From: Planctomycetota bacterium
GTDB taxonomy: Bacteria > Planctomycetota > GCA-002687715 > DRQF01
DNA: 64,000 nt
NCBI GenBank assembly: GCA_020639295.1
Contig: JACKGY010000004.1
Span: 629,935 to 693,934, forward strand
Reading direction: 5' to 3'
Part shown: one piece after another, positions 9,202 through 18,084 of the stretch
How the letters are laid out: each line of letters opens with the position of its first letter
Numbering within the stretch: the first letter of the stretch is position 1
Made by a program: the position numbers and the translations under genes
The notes under the pieces: generated by a model
Database searches by the model: none
What the model saw: the letters and a program-made list of their open reading frames with translations, nothing else
What the model was told of the DNA's origin: nothing

Positions 9202-9770
9202 TGGAACTCCTGGTCGATCTCCTGGCCCGCCTGGCCGATCTCCTGCTCCTGCCCACGATGCTGCTGCTCGTGCTGGGCTTCTTCTGGACCCTGGCGCTGC
9301 TCGGCGGTCATCTCGCCGAGTGGCGGCGTCGGCGGGCGGTCCTGGCCGGCTATCGCTCCTGGCTGCGGACCCAGGTCGCCGCGGCGCCGCGGACGGAGGC
9401 GCCGCCCGCTCCCGAACTGGTCGGTCTGGCCCTCGCCGATCGGCCACGCGGCGCCGACGCCGTCAAGCGTCTCGCCGACCTCGAGATCGTGGCCCGCCGG
9501 GCCCTCGGGCGCCTGATGATCGGCATCCGGGTCGGGCCGGTGCTGGGCCTCGCCGGCACCCTGATCCCGCTCGGCCCGGCGCTCGTGGCGCTCTCGGCCG
9601 GCGACACCGAGACCCTCGCCCGCAAGCTGGTCGTGGCCTTCTCGACCTCGGTGCTCGGCCTCTTCATCAGCGGCTGCTGTTTCGTCATGCACTCCAGTCG
9701 CAAGCTCTGGTACGCCCAGGATCTCGCCGACGCCGAGTTCCTGCTCGGTGCCGAGAGGAACGAGGGATGA
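9201..9770 (+). CDS. MotA/TolQ/ExbB proton-channel family protein
   Basis: A 189-residue membrane protein whose ATG at 9201 overlaps the stop of the chelatase gene. One membrane span is near residues 12-35, followed by a basic cytoplasmic loop and a C-terminal pair typical of ExbB/TolQ: LMIGIRVGPVLGLAGTLIPLGPAL and KLVVAFSTSVLGLFISGCC. ExbB proteins use the proton gradient to energise TonB or related periplasmic partners. No tonB or exbD lies nearby, so it may work with the DUF2149 protein that follows and with the anchored chelatase. The gene order equals the hmuU position of the hmu locus. Confidence 0.88.
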   Translation: MELLVDLLARLADLLLLPTMLLLVLGFFWTLALLGGHLAEWRRRRAVLAGYRSWLRTQVAAAPRTEAPPAPELVGLALADRPRGADAVKRLADLEIVARRALGRLMIGIRVGPVLGLAGTLIPLGPALVALSAGDTETLARKLVVAFSTSVLGLFISGCCFVMHSSRKLWYAQDLADAEFLLGAERNEG

Positions 9771-10105
9771 GCCGCTTGCGCCTGCACGATCAGGGCGAGG
9801 ACGACGATCCCCTCGCCGGCGTGGCCAACTTCTTCGACCTCGGCATCGTCTTCGCGCTGGGCTTCATGCTCGCGATCACCACCTGGGTCGGTCTGCCCGA
9901 GCTGCTCGATCGCCGCGACGTCACCCTGGTCAAGAACGCCGGCTCGCCGCAGATGGAGATCATCCACAAGCAGGGCCGCAAGGTGGAACGCTACAAGGTG
10001 ACCCGGCAGAACCTCGGCGGCGAGGGCGAGCGTCTCGGCATCGCCTACCGCCTCGAGAACGGCCAGGTCGTCTTCGTGCCCGAGGCCGGCGAGTCCGATC
10101 ACTGA
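9767..10105 (+). CDS. DUF2149 protein (HmuV-like, ExbD-like topology)
   Basis: A 112-residue protein that overlaps the previous gene by ATGA. After a short cytoplasmic start with DDDPLAGVANFFD, there is one membrane span (LGIVFALGFMLAITTWVGL) and a soluble domain that should face the periplasm (KQGRKVERYKVTRQNLGGEG...YRLENGQVVFVPE). DUF2149 proteins travel with CobN-like and ExbB-like genes. The topology of one N-terminal span plus a small periplasmic domain resembles ExbD/TolR, so it is a plausible channel partner of the upstream ExbB-like protein. The last point is inference. Confidence 0.85.
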   Translation: MSRLRLHDQGEDDDPLAGVANFFDLGIVFALGFMLAITTWVGLPELLDRRDVTLVKNAGSPQMEIIHKQGRKVERYKVTRQNLGGEGERLGIAYRLENGQVVFVPEAGESDH

Positions 10106-10115
10106 GGGATCGGTC

Positions 10116-11645
10116 TCAGAGCCAGGCGAGGAACTCCTTCTCGGCGGCCTCGAAGCTCATCCCGAAGTGCTTCTCGAACAGCCGGTCGACGCCGGTCTCG
10201 AAGTCGGGGTCGTGGAGGAAGGCGATCAGGGCCTCGCGCCGGGTCTGGAGCATCCAGTCGAGCAGGGTGACGCCGTACTGATCGGTCGCCTCGTCGAGCT
10301 GGATGCCGGTGGCGAAGAACCAGGACCGCAGGCTGATCTTCCGGGTCTTCAGGGTCTCCTTCAGGCGCTTGCGGAGGTCCGCGACGTCGGCATCGACGTT
10401 GCCGTGGAAGTCGTTCATCCCGGAGCGGTCGTACTTCGACTCCTCGGTGGCCGAGGAGACCCGGGTCTTGCCCATGGCCACGATCTCCGCGTAGGTCGCG
10501 GCGGCGGCGACCATGGCATCCGGGATCATCCGGCCCGGCTCGTCGGGCATGTCGACCATGAGCCTCATGCCGATCAGGTGGATCATCATGTGCGCCTCGT
10601 CCAATTCGCCCGTGGCCCGCGGCGACTCGATCAGGCCCGCCGGGAGGCCGGGCACGGCGATCTCGTCATGCGCCACCGCTCCGAGCAGATCGGTGAAGCC
10701 GAGTCCGAAGGCCTCGCCCATGTCGGGGCGGGGGCTCATCGCCGGCGGCATGGCGATGGCGTCGCCGATCCGGGCCTTGAAGGTCTCGAAGGCGGCCTTC
10801 TTCTCCAGCACCACCTCCAGCCCGAGCGGCTTGCGCGCCGCCGCCGGGCGGCGGAAGGTCTCGGCGAACCAGTCGCGCGCGGCCATGAGCTTGGCCGAGA
10901 GCCGCTTGGCGTGTTCCCTGCCCTTGTAGTGGAGGACCACCGAGCAGCCGGTCTGGGCGCCGTCGAGGACCAGCTCGCAGCGGGCCGCGACCACCTCCGA
11001 GTAATGGACGAAGTCCTTCTCCTCGGGCGCATACCAGTTGCCGCGCAGCTCCAGGTTGCCGCGTTCCTTCATCACCTCGAGCCGGGGACGCCAGGCCCCT
11101 TCGTCCACCATGAAGTCCTCGGGCTCGGCCTTGAAGTCCGCCTCCGCCTCCGGGCCGATCCAGGCGCCCTTCGTCTTGCTCCAGCCCAGCTCCTTGTAGT
11201 GGGCGTCGATCGCCTTGCCGGCGCTCTTCTCGTCCTCGAACCAGCGGTCCAGCGCATGCACCTGGCCGAGCAGCTCGCGGACCTTCGGGTACTGGTCGTC
11301 GAGGGCGAGCACGCGGCGGAGCAGGCGCTGGCCATCCTTCGCGGTCTTGCGATCGGCGAGCGCCTCGCGGGCGATCGCGAACAGGGCGTCGGGGTCGGCC
11401 TCGTTGACCTCCTCGAGCCTGGAGGCGATCGCCTTGCCGAAGCCCTTGCCCTTCTTCGCGCTCTTGACCTCGGCGCGAGGGAAGGAGTGCTTGGTTCCCA
11501 CGAGGTCGACGATGTCGACCTGGCTCTTGTCCTCGTAGACGATGTCGCCGTCGATCCGGCTGCCGTCCTGCAGCTTGACCGTGTCCTGGGCCGCCGCGGC
11601 GATGGAAATGGTCGCCAGCGCGACCAGCGTGATGATGCATCTCAT
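10116..11645 (-). CDS. Exported protein of unknown function
   Basis: A 509-residue protein with signal peptide MRCIITLVALATISIAAAA. After it, VKLQDGSRIDGDIVYEDKSQVDI resembles the short beta repeats found at the start of many planctomycete exported proteins, where a glycine-rich strand pair sets a condition (DG..I.G.I). A charged helical region with TPR-like leucine spacing follows, at about 80-160. The C-terminal part contains conserved-looking DEAHMMIHLIGMRLM and AAAATYAEIVAMGK, recalling zinc-peptidase-like DUF1570 proteins, but no complete HExxH motif is present. The start has a GGAG ribosome site 10 bp upstream. It is convergent with the DUF2149 gene, leaving 10 bp. Confidence 0.82.
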   Translation of the reverse strand: MRCIITLVALATISIAAAAQDTVKLQDGSRIDGDIVYEDKSQVDIVDLVGTKHSFPRAEVKSAKKGKGFGKAIASRLEEVNEADPDALFAIAREALADRKTAKDGQRLLRRVLALDDQYPKVRELLGQVHALDRWFEDEKSAGKAIDAHYKELGWSKTKGAWIGPEAEADFKAEPEDFMVDEGAWRPRLEVMKERGNLELRGNWYAPEEKDFVHYSEVVAARCELVLDGAQTGCSVVLHYKGREHAKRLSAKLMAARDWFAETFRRPAAARKPLGLEVVLEKKAAFETFKARIGDAIAMPPAMSPRPDMGEAFGLGFTDLLGAVAHDEIAVPGLPAGLIESPRATGELDEAHMMIHLIGMRLMVDMPDEPGRMIPDAMVAAAATYAEIVAMGKTRVSSATEESKYDRSGMNDFHGNVDADVADLRKRLKETLKTRKISLRSWFFATGIQLDEATDQYGVTLLDWMLQTRREALIAFLHDPDFETGVDRLFEKHFGMSFEAAEKEFLAWL

Positions 11646-11808
11646 GGCCTGAATCTCCTTCCAGGCGTCGATCTTCCGCCGCGGCTCGATCGGGTGTCAA
11701 CCCGGATCCTCGGTGGCGTCTCGTCGCGTCCACCCGGGGCCGGCGGCGGATTTCCTCGAACTCCCGTTCGAGCTCCACGTCCAGGGTTCGGAGCCACGAG
11801 GAGCCGAC

Positions 11809-12366
11809 ATGACCAAGCACGACCACCGGACCGGGATCGACCTGAACGACCTGAAGATCGCGACGCCCTGCCCCGAGTCCTGGGCGGACATGCGGGGCGA
11901 CGATCGCCGTCGTTTCTGCAAGCGCTGCGCCATGAACGTCTACGACCTCTCGGGCATGACCCGGGCCGAGGCGGCCGCCCTGGTGGGGGAGGCCGAGGGC
12001 CGCCTCTGCATCCGCCTGCACCGGCGCCGCGACGGCACCGTGATCACCCGCGACTGCCCGGTCGGCCTCGCCGCCCGGACCGGCCGATTCCTCAAGGCCT
12101 GCGCGGCCGGGCTCCTGACCCTCCTGGGCTTCCTGCCCGGCTGTCAGGGCCGGGAGCCCGAGGTCACGACCGGCAAGACCTGTCCCGAGGTCGAAGGCCC
12201 GCGGCCGGAGGACGAACTCGAACCCCTGATGGGCGAGATGGTCATGCCGGAGGACGCGACCGGTCTCGAGCCGCGCGATCAGGACCAGGACCGGGAGGTC
12301 CTGATTGGCAAGGTCCACATGGGCCAGCGGCGGCTCGAGAACGAGCCCGCCGACGACGATCGCTGA
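11809..12366 (+). CDS. Cys-motif protein with single membrane segment
   Basis: A 185-residue protein starting at ATG 11809 behind an ACGAGGAG ribosome site. The N-terminal domain places cysteines at 21, 37, 40, 67 and 83 (PCPESW, RFCKRC, RLCIRL, RDCPVG) with VYDLSGMTRAEAAAL between them. This is a small uncharacterised Cys domain also found in planctomycete and Bacteroidota membrane proteins and probably binds a metal. A hydrophobic segment CAAGLLTLLGFLPGC follows near 105, then an acidic tail. Function unknown. Divergent from the gene at 11645, with a 163-bp shared promoter region. Confidence 0.8.
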   Translation: MTKHDHRTGIDLNDLKIATPCPESWADMRGDDRRRFCKRCAMNVYDLSGMTRAEAAALVGEAEGRLCIRLHRRRDGTVITRDCPVGLAARTGRFLKACAAGLLTLLGFLPGCQGREPEVTTGKTCPEVEGPRPEDELEPLMGEMVMPEDATGLEPRDQDQDREVLIGKVHMGQRRLENEPADDDR

Positions 12367-12374
12367 TCGCCGTC

Positions 12375-12388
12375 GACCGGCCCCGGTC
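12375..12388. terminator. Possible bidirectional terminator hairpin
   Basis: The perfect inverted repeat GACCGG-CC-CCGGTC lies in the 27-bp gap between two convergent genes (stops at 12366 and 12394). It is short and lacks a T tract. Confidence 0.3.
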
Positions 12389-12393
12389 CGGCC

Positions 12394-14163
12394 TCAGATG
12401 AAGTCGAGGTCGTGGGCCTCGGTCACCGCGTAGGCGCCGTTGCCGGCCAGGGGGGTCACCGCGAAACCCTGGAACCGGAACGAGAAGCCGGCGAGACCGG
12501 GCGGGACCAGGTAGGCCAGCTCGACACCGTCGCTCGGGATGCTGGGCCCGAACAGGAAGGCGCCCGAGGGATCGCCGTAGATCACCTGGAGCCCGAAACC
12601 GTCGAGGTGCACGCCCGGCAGGGTGGCCGGGCTCTGCGGCGGGAAGCCGGTGGCGTAGGCCTGACCGACGATCAGGGCCGGCGCGCCGGTGAGGCCGCCG
12701 CCCGCCGAGATCAGGCGGATGAGCAGGAGGTCGCCGACCGCGAGCGGGAGCGTGGGGTCGTTGGGATCGCTGCCGGTCGACCGCCAGGCATGCATCTCGA
12801 GATCCTCGGCGCTGCCATTCAGGAAGTTGTCCGGGACCTCGTCGGCGCCAATGTCGATCAGGCCGTTGCTGATCCGCGGCGTGCCGTCGCGATCGAAGGT
12901 TGCCGCGCCGGTGGCGAAGGGATCGCCGGCGTCGAGGCAGGGCGACCGGCGGCTGAGGTGGTAGTCGCCGGCCACGCGGTCGACGAAGAGCGGGTCGGCG
13001 TTGATCAGGCCGGTGCCGGAGATCGGCGTCGAGCTGCCGATGTCGGAATGGATGGCGTTGACGGTCGCGACCAGGCTGTACACGTCGAGGGTGGCGTTGC
13101 CGTGGACGATCGAGTTGGCGATGTCGATCGTGGCCATCGCGCTGTCCGAGCGGATCGCGCCGGCGATCGGCGCCAGGTTGTCGGTGACCGTCGACCCGTG
13201 GAGGGTGAGCGTCGTCGGCGTGCTGGTCGTGTACTCGATGGCGCCGCCGGTGAGGTTCGAGCCGTTACGGAGCAGGTAGCAGTCACGCAGCGTGACGTTG
13301 CAGTTCTTGGCCGCGAGACCACCGCCGCCACCGAAGATCGCCGCGTTGTTGCCGATGGTCGTCGATCGGATCGTGCAGGGTCCGGCGCCTTCCAGGTAGA
13401 TGCCGCCTCCGGACTGGGGTGTGGTGTTGTGGTCGACCCGCGAGTCGTCCATCAGCAGGGTCGCCGTTCCACCGCCGCCGGCGGTGCGGGCGAAGACGTG
13501 GATGCCGCCGCCACCGGCGGTGGGGCAGGGGCCACCGCCGATGCCGCAGCTCGCGCTGCTGCCGTTGGCGCCGAGCGCGAGGTTGGCGTAGACCTCGTCC
13601 CGGTTCATGGTCAGGACGCAGACCGAGGCCGAATCGCGCACCTCGATCTGGACCCCGCCGCCGCCGTTGGCGCTGGTGTTGCCGCGGATGATGCAGTCCT
13701 GGACGATCGGCATCGAGGCCTCGCCGTTCTCGGCGACGATGAGGATGCCACCGCCGCCCTCGAGCCCGGTCGTCTGGTTGTTCTCGATGATGCAGTGGCT
13801 GATCAGCGGCGAGGCCGTGCCGGTGATGAGGACGCCCCCCTGACCGCCGGTGAAGGTGAAGCCGGAGACCACGGTCGTGGCGTTGGTGTTGCCCAGGTCG
13901 AGGACCCGGCCGCTACCGCTGCCCCGGATGATCGTCTGCGCCGCGCCGGCCGAGGAGACCAGGGTCAAGGACTTGCCGAGGAGATCGAGATCCTCGGTGT
14001 AGGTTCCCGGCGCGACCACGATGGTGGCGCCGGAGAGCAGGGAGTTGATCGCGGCCTGGATGGTGGGTTGATTGGTCGGGACGTTGACGGTGACCCCCAC
14101 CTGGCCGGCGGAGAAGGTGCCCAGGACCAGGATGACGGCCGTGCACAGCAGCGCTACGCGCAT
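12394..14163 (-). CDS. Secreted right-handed parallel beta-helix protein
   Basis: A 589-residue protein from ATG 14163, with GGAG 8 bp upstream and signal peptide MRVALLCTAVILVLGTFSAG. The start of the mature protein, QPTIQAAINSLLSGATIVVAPGTYTEDL, is the classic opening of pectate-lyase-like beta-helices. Repeating coils with SPLISHCIIENNQTTG, GGGIYLEGAG and IRSTTIGNN fill residues 60-400, and HLSRRSPCLDAGDP...DIGADEV is the usual end of polymorphic-outer-membrane-type repeats. The last 150 residues form the C-terminal module seen in other secreted proteins here (VYGDPSGAFLFGPS-like, GFSFRFQGFAV). It is likely an extracellular polysaccharide-binding or surface protein; no catalytic residues could be assigned. 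Confidence 0.85.
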   Translation of the reverse strand: MRVALLCTAVILVLGTFSAGQVGVTVNVPTNQPTIQAAINSLLSGATIVVAPGTYTEDLDLLGKSLTLVSSAGAAQTIIRGSGSGRVLDLGNTNATTVVSGFTFTGGQGGVLITGTASPLISHCIIENNQTTGLEGGGGILIVAENGEASMPIVQDCIIRGNTSANGGGGVQIEVRDSASVCVLTMNRDEVYANLALGANGSSASCGIGGGPCPTAGGGGIHVFARTAGGGGTATLLMDDSRVDHNTTPQSGGGIYLEGAGPCTIRSTTIGNNAAIFGGGGGLAAKNCNVTLRDCYLLRNGSNLTGGAIEYTTSTPTTLTLHGSTVTDNLAPIAGAIRSDSAMATIDIANSIVHGNATLDVYSLVATVNAIHSDIGSSTPISGTGLINADPLFVDRVAGDYHLSRRSPCLDAGDPFATGAATFDRDGTPRISNGLIDIGADEVPDNFLNGSAEDLEMHAWRSTGSDPNDPTLPLAVGDLLLIRLISAGGGLTGAPALIVGQAYATGFPPQSPATLPGVHLDGFGLQVIYGDPSGAFLFGPSIPSDGVELAYLVPPGLAGFSFRFQGFAVTPLAGNGAYAVTEAHDLDFI

Positions 14164-14620
14164 CTCGACGACTCCTCGATTCGACTTCTCGGCGCGCATC
14201 GAAAACGGCATTTCGACCGCGAAAGAGTAGCAGAGGGGCGGCCTCCAGGCCCGACCCGACCGGCCAAAAGCGACCGAAAAGCCCGCCGAGCCGGCGCGAG
14301 GAGGTGGTCCGGAGGCGACCACTTCGCCTATCATGGCCCGGAATCGAGCGCCCGGGGCGCCGAGGTGGTCGGTCGCGGTCCTTCCCGACCCGGCCGGCTT
14401 CGGTGGCTTCGCGCGGAGCGAGAAGCCCGGGACGGCGTGGGTCGCCGGAGCCCGCGATCCCGCCACGGCCGATTCCTGAACAGACCCGGCCTCGAGGAGA
14501 CCGTCGACTGAGACCATCCGACGATCGACAGCCCCGACGAACCACCGAGTTCCTCGAGCCGAGAAGCCCTTCCCGCCGCGCCAGGCGCGCGCCGACCTAC
14601 CACTTGGACACCCCCGAACG
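14164..14620. other. Divergent intergenic region without a convincing gene
   Basis: These 457 bp separate the beta-helix gene (minus) and the helicase gene (plus). Several open frames cross it, but all have Arg/Pro/Ser-rich random composition. Both promoters must lie here. I could not identify specific boxes. Confidence 0.5.
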
Positions 14621-15964
14621 ATGACCTTCCAGTCCCTCGGACTTCACCCGAAGCTCCTCCGGGCCATCGGCGACCTCGGCTACGAGACGCCGACCTCGAT
14701 CCAGCACGACGCCATTCCACCCGCCCTCGACGGCGCCGACGTGCTCGCCTGCGCCGCCACCGGCAGCGGCAAGACGGCGGCCTTCCTCCTGCCGACCCTC
14801 GACTACCTGCTCGAGGAGGATCTGAGCGGCCCGCGCGTGCTCGTGCTCACGCCGACCCGCGAACTCGCCGGCCAGATCCTCGCCGACATGAAGGACCTGG
14901 CTCGCCACACCAAGCTGCGGGGGGCCGCCGTTTACGGCGGCGTCGGCATGAAGCCCCAGGAACAGGCCTTCCGCGACAAGGTCGAGGTGATCGTCGCCTG
15001 TCCGGGGCGGCTCCTCGACCACATGCAGCAGGGCTACGTCGACCTCGCCGACGTCGAGATCCTCATCCTCGACGAGGCCGACCGGATGCTCGACATGGGC
15101 TTCCTCCCCGACGTGCGCCGGATCATCCGCGCCGTTCCCGAGGATCGCCAGACCTTGCTGTTCTCGGCCACCATGCCGACCGAGATCGCCCGCCTGGCCG
15201 ATGACCTGCTCATCGATCCGGTGCGCATCGCGATCGAACGCCGGCAGGCGCCGGCGGCCGGCGTTCGGCAGCGTGTGTTCTACGTCGAGCAGGCGCGCAA
15301 GTCGCGCCTCCTGGTCGACATCATCGACGATCGCGAGGGTGACTCGGTGCTGGTCTTCACCCGCACCAAGAGCCGCGCCAACCGGCTGGCCACCTTCCTG
15401 GTGAAGCACGGCATCGAGGCCGAGCGGATCCACGGCAACCGCAGCCAGAGCCAGCGCGAGAAGGCGCTCGGCGCCTTCAAGGGCGGTCGTTGCCGGGTGC
15501 TGGTGGCGACCGACGTCGCCGCCCGCGGCATCGACGTCGATTCCCTCGCCCTGGTGGTCAACTTCGATTGCCCGGCCCAGCCCGAGGACTACATCCATCG
15601 GGTCGGCCGTACCGCGCGGGCGCAGAAGCAGGGTGATGCCTACACCTTCGTGTCGCCGGAGGAGAAGGACCATCTGCGCGACATCCAGAAGAAGATCGGC
15701 GACAAGATCGAGACCGGCGTCCTGCCGCCGCCGTCGCGGCGCGAGCTCAACTCCGGTGGACCGGGTAGCGGGCCGCCGGCGGAGCGCGGCGAACGGGGTG
15801 GTCGCGGCGGTCGAGGTCGCGGGGCCGCGGGCACGCGCCCGGCAGCCGAACGACCTGCGAGTCGTGGTGGTGGCGAGCGCAAGCGCTCCGGTACCGGCGG
15901 CACCCCGGCCCGCAAGAAGAGCGCCCGGCGCCGATCGGGTCGTGGTCGGCCGCCGCGCGCCTGA
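14621..15964 (+). CDS. rhlE: DEAD-box RNA helicase, RhlE type
   Basis: A 447-residue helicase with all family motifs in order: Q motif (F..LGL...GYETPTSIQ), I (ATGSGKT), Ia (PTRELAGQ), Ib (TPGR variant CPGRLLD), II (DEAD), III (SAT), IV (VLVFTRTK), V (ATDVAARGID) and VI (HRVGRTAR). These ATP-dependent enzymes unwind short RNA duplexes and assist ribosome assembly and RNA decay. After about residue 380 the tail is a basic Gly/Arg-rich extension, as in RhlE and other family members that bind RNA through a disordered end. The conserved core is certain; the choice of RhlE over other DEAD subfamilies rests on general resemblance. Confidence 0.93.
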   Translation: MTFQSLGLHPKLLRAIGDLGYETPTSIQHDAIPPALDGADVLACAATGSGKTAAFLLPTLDYLLEEDLSGPRVLVLTPTRELAGQILADMKDLARHTKLRGAAVYGGVGMKPQEQAFRDKVEVIVACPGRLLDHMQQGYVDLADVEILILDEADRMLDMGFLPDVRRIIRAVPEDRQTLLFSATMPTEIARLADDLLIDPVRIAIERRQAPAAGVRQRVFYVEQARKSRLLVDIIDDREGDSVLVFTRTKSRANRLATFLVKHGIEAERIHGNRSQSQREKALGAFKGGRCRVLVATDVAARGIDVDSLALVVNFDCPAQPEDYIHRVGRTARAQKQGDAYTFVSPEEKDHLRDIQKKIGDKIETGVLPPPSRRELNSGGPGSGPPAERGERGGRGGRGRGAAGTRPAAERPASRGGGERKRSGTGGTPARKKSARRRSGRGRPPRA

Positions 15965-15967
15965 GCT

Positions 15968-16663
15968 TCAGGGCCGTTCGAAGCGCAGGAAGTAGTTCTC
16001 CTTGAAGCCGGCGATCGTCACCTCCTCGAGGAAGCGGAAGCCGGCCTTCTCGATCTCGGCGCGGAAGACCTCCTTGCCGGCGCGCAGGTGGCCGAGGACC
16101 CAGGGTCGCGAGACGCCTTCGATGCGTTCGAAGTCCACCACGATCAGGCGACCGCCGGGTCGGAGGGCCCGGTAGAGCGAGGCAAGGGTCTTGGTCGGTT
16201 CCTCGAAGTGATGGTAGGTGTCGCAGACGAAGGCGAATTCCACCGCGCCCTCGGGCAGGTCGACCGAGTCGGCGGAACAGAGGCGGGCCTCGACGTTGTC
16301 GAGGCCTTCCCGTCGCGCCCGTTCGGCGAGGTGCTTCACGAAGGCCGGCGCGATGTCGATGGCGAGGACCCGGCCATGGGGTCCGACCGCCTCGGACAGC
16401 GGCTTCGTGAACAGGCCGGTGCCGGCGCCGACGTCGGCGATCTCGTCGCCGGGCGCGAGCCCGATCGCGGCGACGATCTCGCGGCGGGCGGCGTAGATCT
16501 CGCGACTCTCGACTTCCCAGCGTTTCACCCAGTCTTCGGGATCGAGGTCCGGGTCCATGAACTTGGCGTTGATGCCCTCGCTCTTCTCCTCGGTGCCGGC
16601 ACAGCCGGGCAGGAGGATGGTGGTGAGGAGGGCCAGGACGAGGATGGCGTGGCTTCGGCTCAT
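15968..16663 (-). CDS. Lipoprotein-anchored class I SAM-dependent methyltransferase
   Basis: A 231-residue protein with the lipobox LLPGC at residues 17-21 after a short hydrophobic signal. The methyltransferase fold follows: motif I IADVGAGTGLFTKPL, acidic motif VLAIDIAP, and DTYHHFEEPTKTLASLYRALRPGG...LIVVDFER. Exported SAM methyltransferases are odd because SAM is cytoplasmic, yet this signal-bearing type recurs in planctomycetes and proteobacteria. The substrate is unknown. It is convergent with the helicase gene, with a 3-bp gap. Confidence 0.85.
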   Translation of the reverse strand: MSRSHAILVLALLTTILLPGCAGTEEKSEGINAKFMDPDLDPEDWVKRWEVESREIYAARREIVAAIGLAPGDEIADVGAGTGLFTKPLSEAVGPHGRVLAIDIAPAFVKHLAERARREGLDNVEARLCSADSVDLPEGAVEFAFVCDTYHHFEEPTKTLASLYRALRPGGRLIVVDFERIEGVSRPWVLGHLRAGKEVFRAEIEKAGFRFLEEVTIAGFKENYFLRFERP

Positions 16664-16689
16664 GGCCCGATCCTAACCCGCAGCGCCGA

Positions 16690-17209
16690 CCACGACGACG
16701 AGCCACCGGCCAGCGGCCGGCGATCCTGCCGGATGCGCAGCAGGCGCTGCGCGGTCCGCTCGGGATTCAGATGCGCAGCAGGCGCTGCGCGGTCCTGCCG
16801 GAGCGCCAGCCGACCGGAGCGCCAGCCGACCGGAGCGCCAGCCGCTGGCTGGCCTAGTTTTCTTCGCTCGTTGTTCGACATCTCGCCCCGAAGACTCGTC
16901 GGCCTTGCTTCTCCACATCGACTCGATCGCGAAGAGGAAGAGCCGGCCAGCGGCCGGCGGTCCTGCCGGCTGGGCAGCCGGCGCTCCGAGGCAACCGGTA
17001 CTCCGAGCGCTTGGGGTTCGGATGCGCAGCAGGCGCTGCGCGGTCCTGCCGGAGCGCCAGCCGCTCGAAGCACCGACTGCTCGGAGCGCCAACCGACCGG
17101 AGCGCCAGCCGCTGGCTGGCCTAGTCTTCCTCGCCCGTTGCCCACGCTCTCGCCCGACGATCCTGCCGGCTGTGCAGCAGGCGCTGCGCGGTCCGACCGG
17201 AACCTTCGC
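16690..17209. repeat. Cluster of GC-rich hairpin repeats (dispersed family, array 1)
   Basis: The 546-bp gap downstream of the 2OG-oxygenase stop contains no gene. It is built from recurring palindromic pieces. GGAGCGCCAGCCGCTGGCTGG followed by CCTAGT occurs at about 16832-16858 and 17099-17125. GATGCGCAGCAGGCGCTGCG occurs near 16733, 16770 and 17021, and a variant near 17177. GCCGGCTGGGCAGCCGGC occurs near 16967. Each forms a strong stem. The same pieces recur at 20.3 and 47.3 kb. Mobile REP-like elements or reused terminators would explain this. Confidence 0.8.
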
Positions 17210-17827
17210 TCAGGGCCGGCTACGGAACCAACCGGCGATGCTTCGCCGTTCCTTTCGCGCGGGCAGGACCTCGTGCGGGAAGCGGTCGCTGAGGAAGACG
17301 ACGGCCCGGCCGGCGAGGGGGGCCACGACCTCGATGCCGCCGTCGGGCAGATGGACGCGCAGCTCGCCGCCATCGCCTTCGCGCCAACCCTCATTGAGAT
17401 AACTCACCAGGGTGAGGATGCGCCGACCGCTCCGGCTGAAACGATCGCGATGACGGCGGTAACGGGCGCCGTTCCGGTAGAGGGCGTGGCAGGCCTCGTA
17501 GTCGAAGAGCCCGAGGAAGAGCCGGCGGTTGAGCGCCAGTCGGACCTCCTCGACCCGGGCCAGGAGTTCGGCCTCGGCCGGGTCCGGTTCGACCGGGTCG
17601 ATCCAGGAGATGAGGTCACCGCGCTGGTCGCGGTCGAGTCGACGGCTCTCGCCCTTGCCGATCCGCGCCGGCCGCATCCGTCCGTCCGCCAGGAGGCTCT
17701 CGCCTCGCCGGCGCAGCAGCGTGACCAGTTCGGGGCCGAGGAAACCGTCCACAACCGAGAGCCCACGCTCGGCGAGTTCGCCGGCCAGCCGGTCCGGCAG
17801 CGAGTCGATCGTCGTCACCGCGACCAT
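17210..17827 (-). CDS. 2-oxoglutarate/Fe(II)-dependent oxygenase (prolyl-4-hydroxylase-like)
   Basis: A 205-residue enzyme from ATG 17827, which has GGAG 8 bp before it. A GTG two codons upstream is also open. The double-stranded beta-helix shows the iron ligands H126-x-D128 (YRRHRDRF) and H185 (FPHEVLP) and the 2OG-binding R195 (ERRSIAGWF). LTLVSYLNEGWREGDGGELRV is the conserved strand region of SM-20/EGL-9-like and P4H-like hydroxylases. These enzymes hydroxylate a protein side chain or small molecule using O2 and 2-oxoglutarate. The target is not predictable from the neighbours. Confidence 0.87.
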   Translation of the reverse strand: MVAVTTIDSLPDRLAGELAERGLSVVDGFLGPELVTLLRRRGESLLADGRMRPARIGKGESRRLDRDQRGDLISWIDPVEPDPAEAELLARVEEVRLALNRRLFLGLFDYEACHALYRNGARYRRHRDRFSRSGRRILTLVSYLNEGWREGDGGELRVHLPDGGIEVVAPLAGRAVVFLSDRFPHEVLPARKERRSIAGWFRSRP

Positions 17828-18084
17828 GGCCACGGCTCCAATTGCCTCGAGCCTCGTCGCCGGACGAGCGCTCGCGATCCGGATTCTCCCTCGCCCCCGG
17901 TCGGACGCAATGGCCGAGGGGCGGACTTTCGGGTCCGATTCCCGGACGCCGCGTCGATCGTCGGCGCGCCGGGTCCCGGAGCGACGAGGATCGGAGATTC
18001 CGGTCCCGCGCCGGACCGCCGTCTGGTAGGCTCGCCGGATCGCCCGGTCTGACGAGCCCGGCGGAGCGCGCGCAGGAGAATCCC

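Noticed and set aside
14304..14624. Small genes between the beta-helix protein and the helicase
   Set aside because: Arg/Pro-rich frames without ribosome sites or family features.
16660..17394. Open frames with repeated RSACCAS/RQPLAG-type peptides in the repeat array
   Set aside because: They are translations of the palindromic DNA repeats, run in several phases, and overlap real genes.
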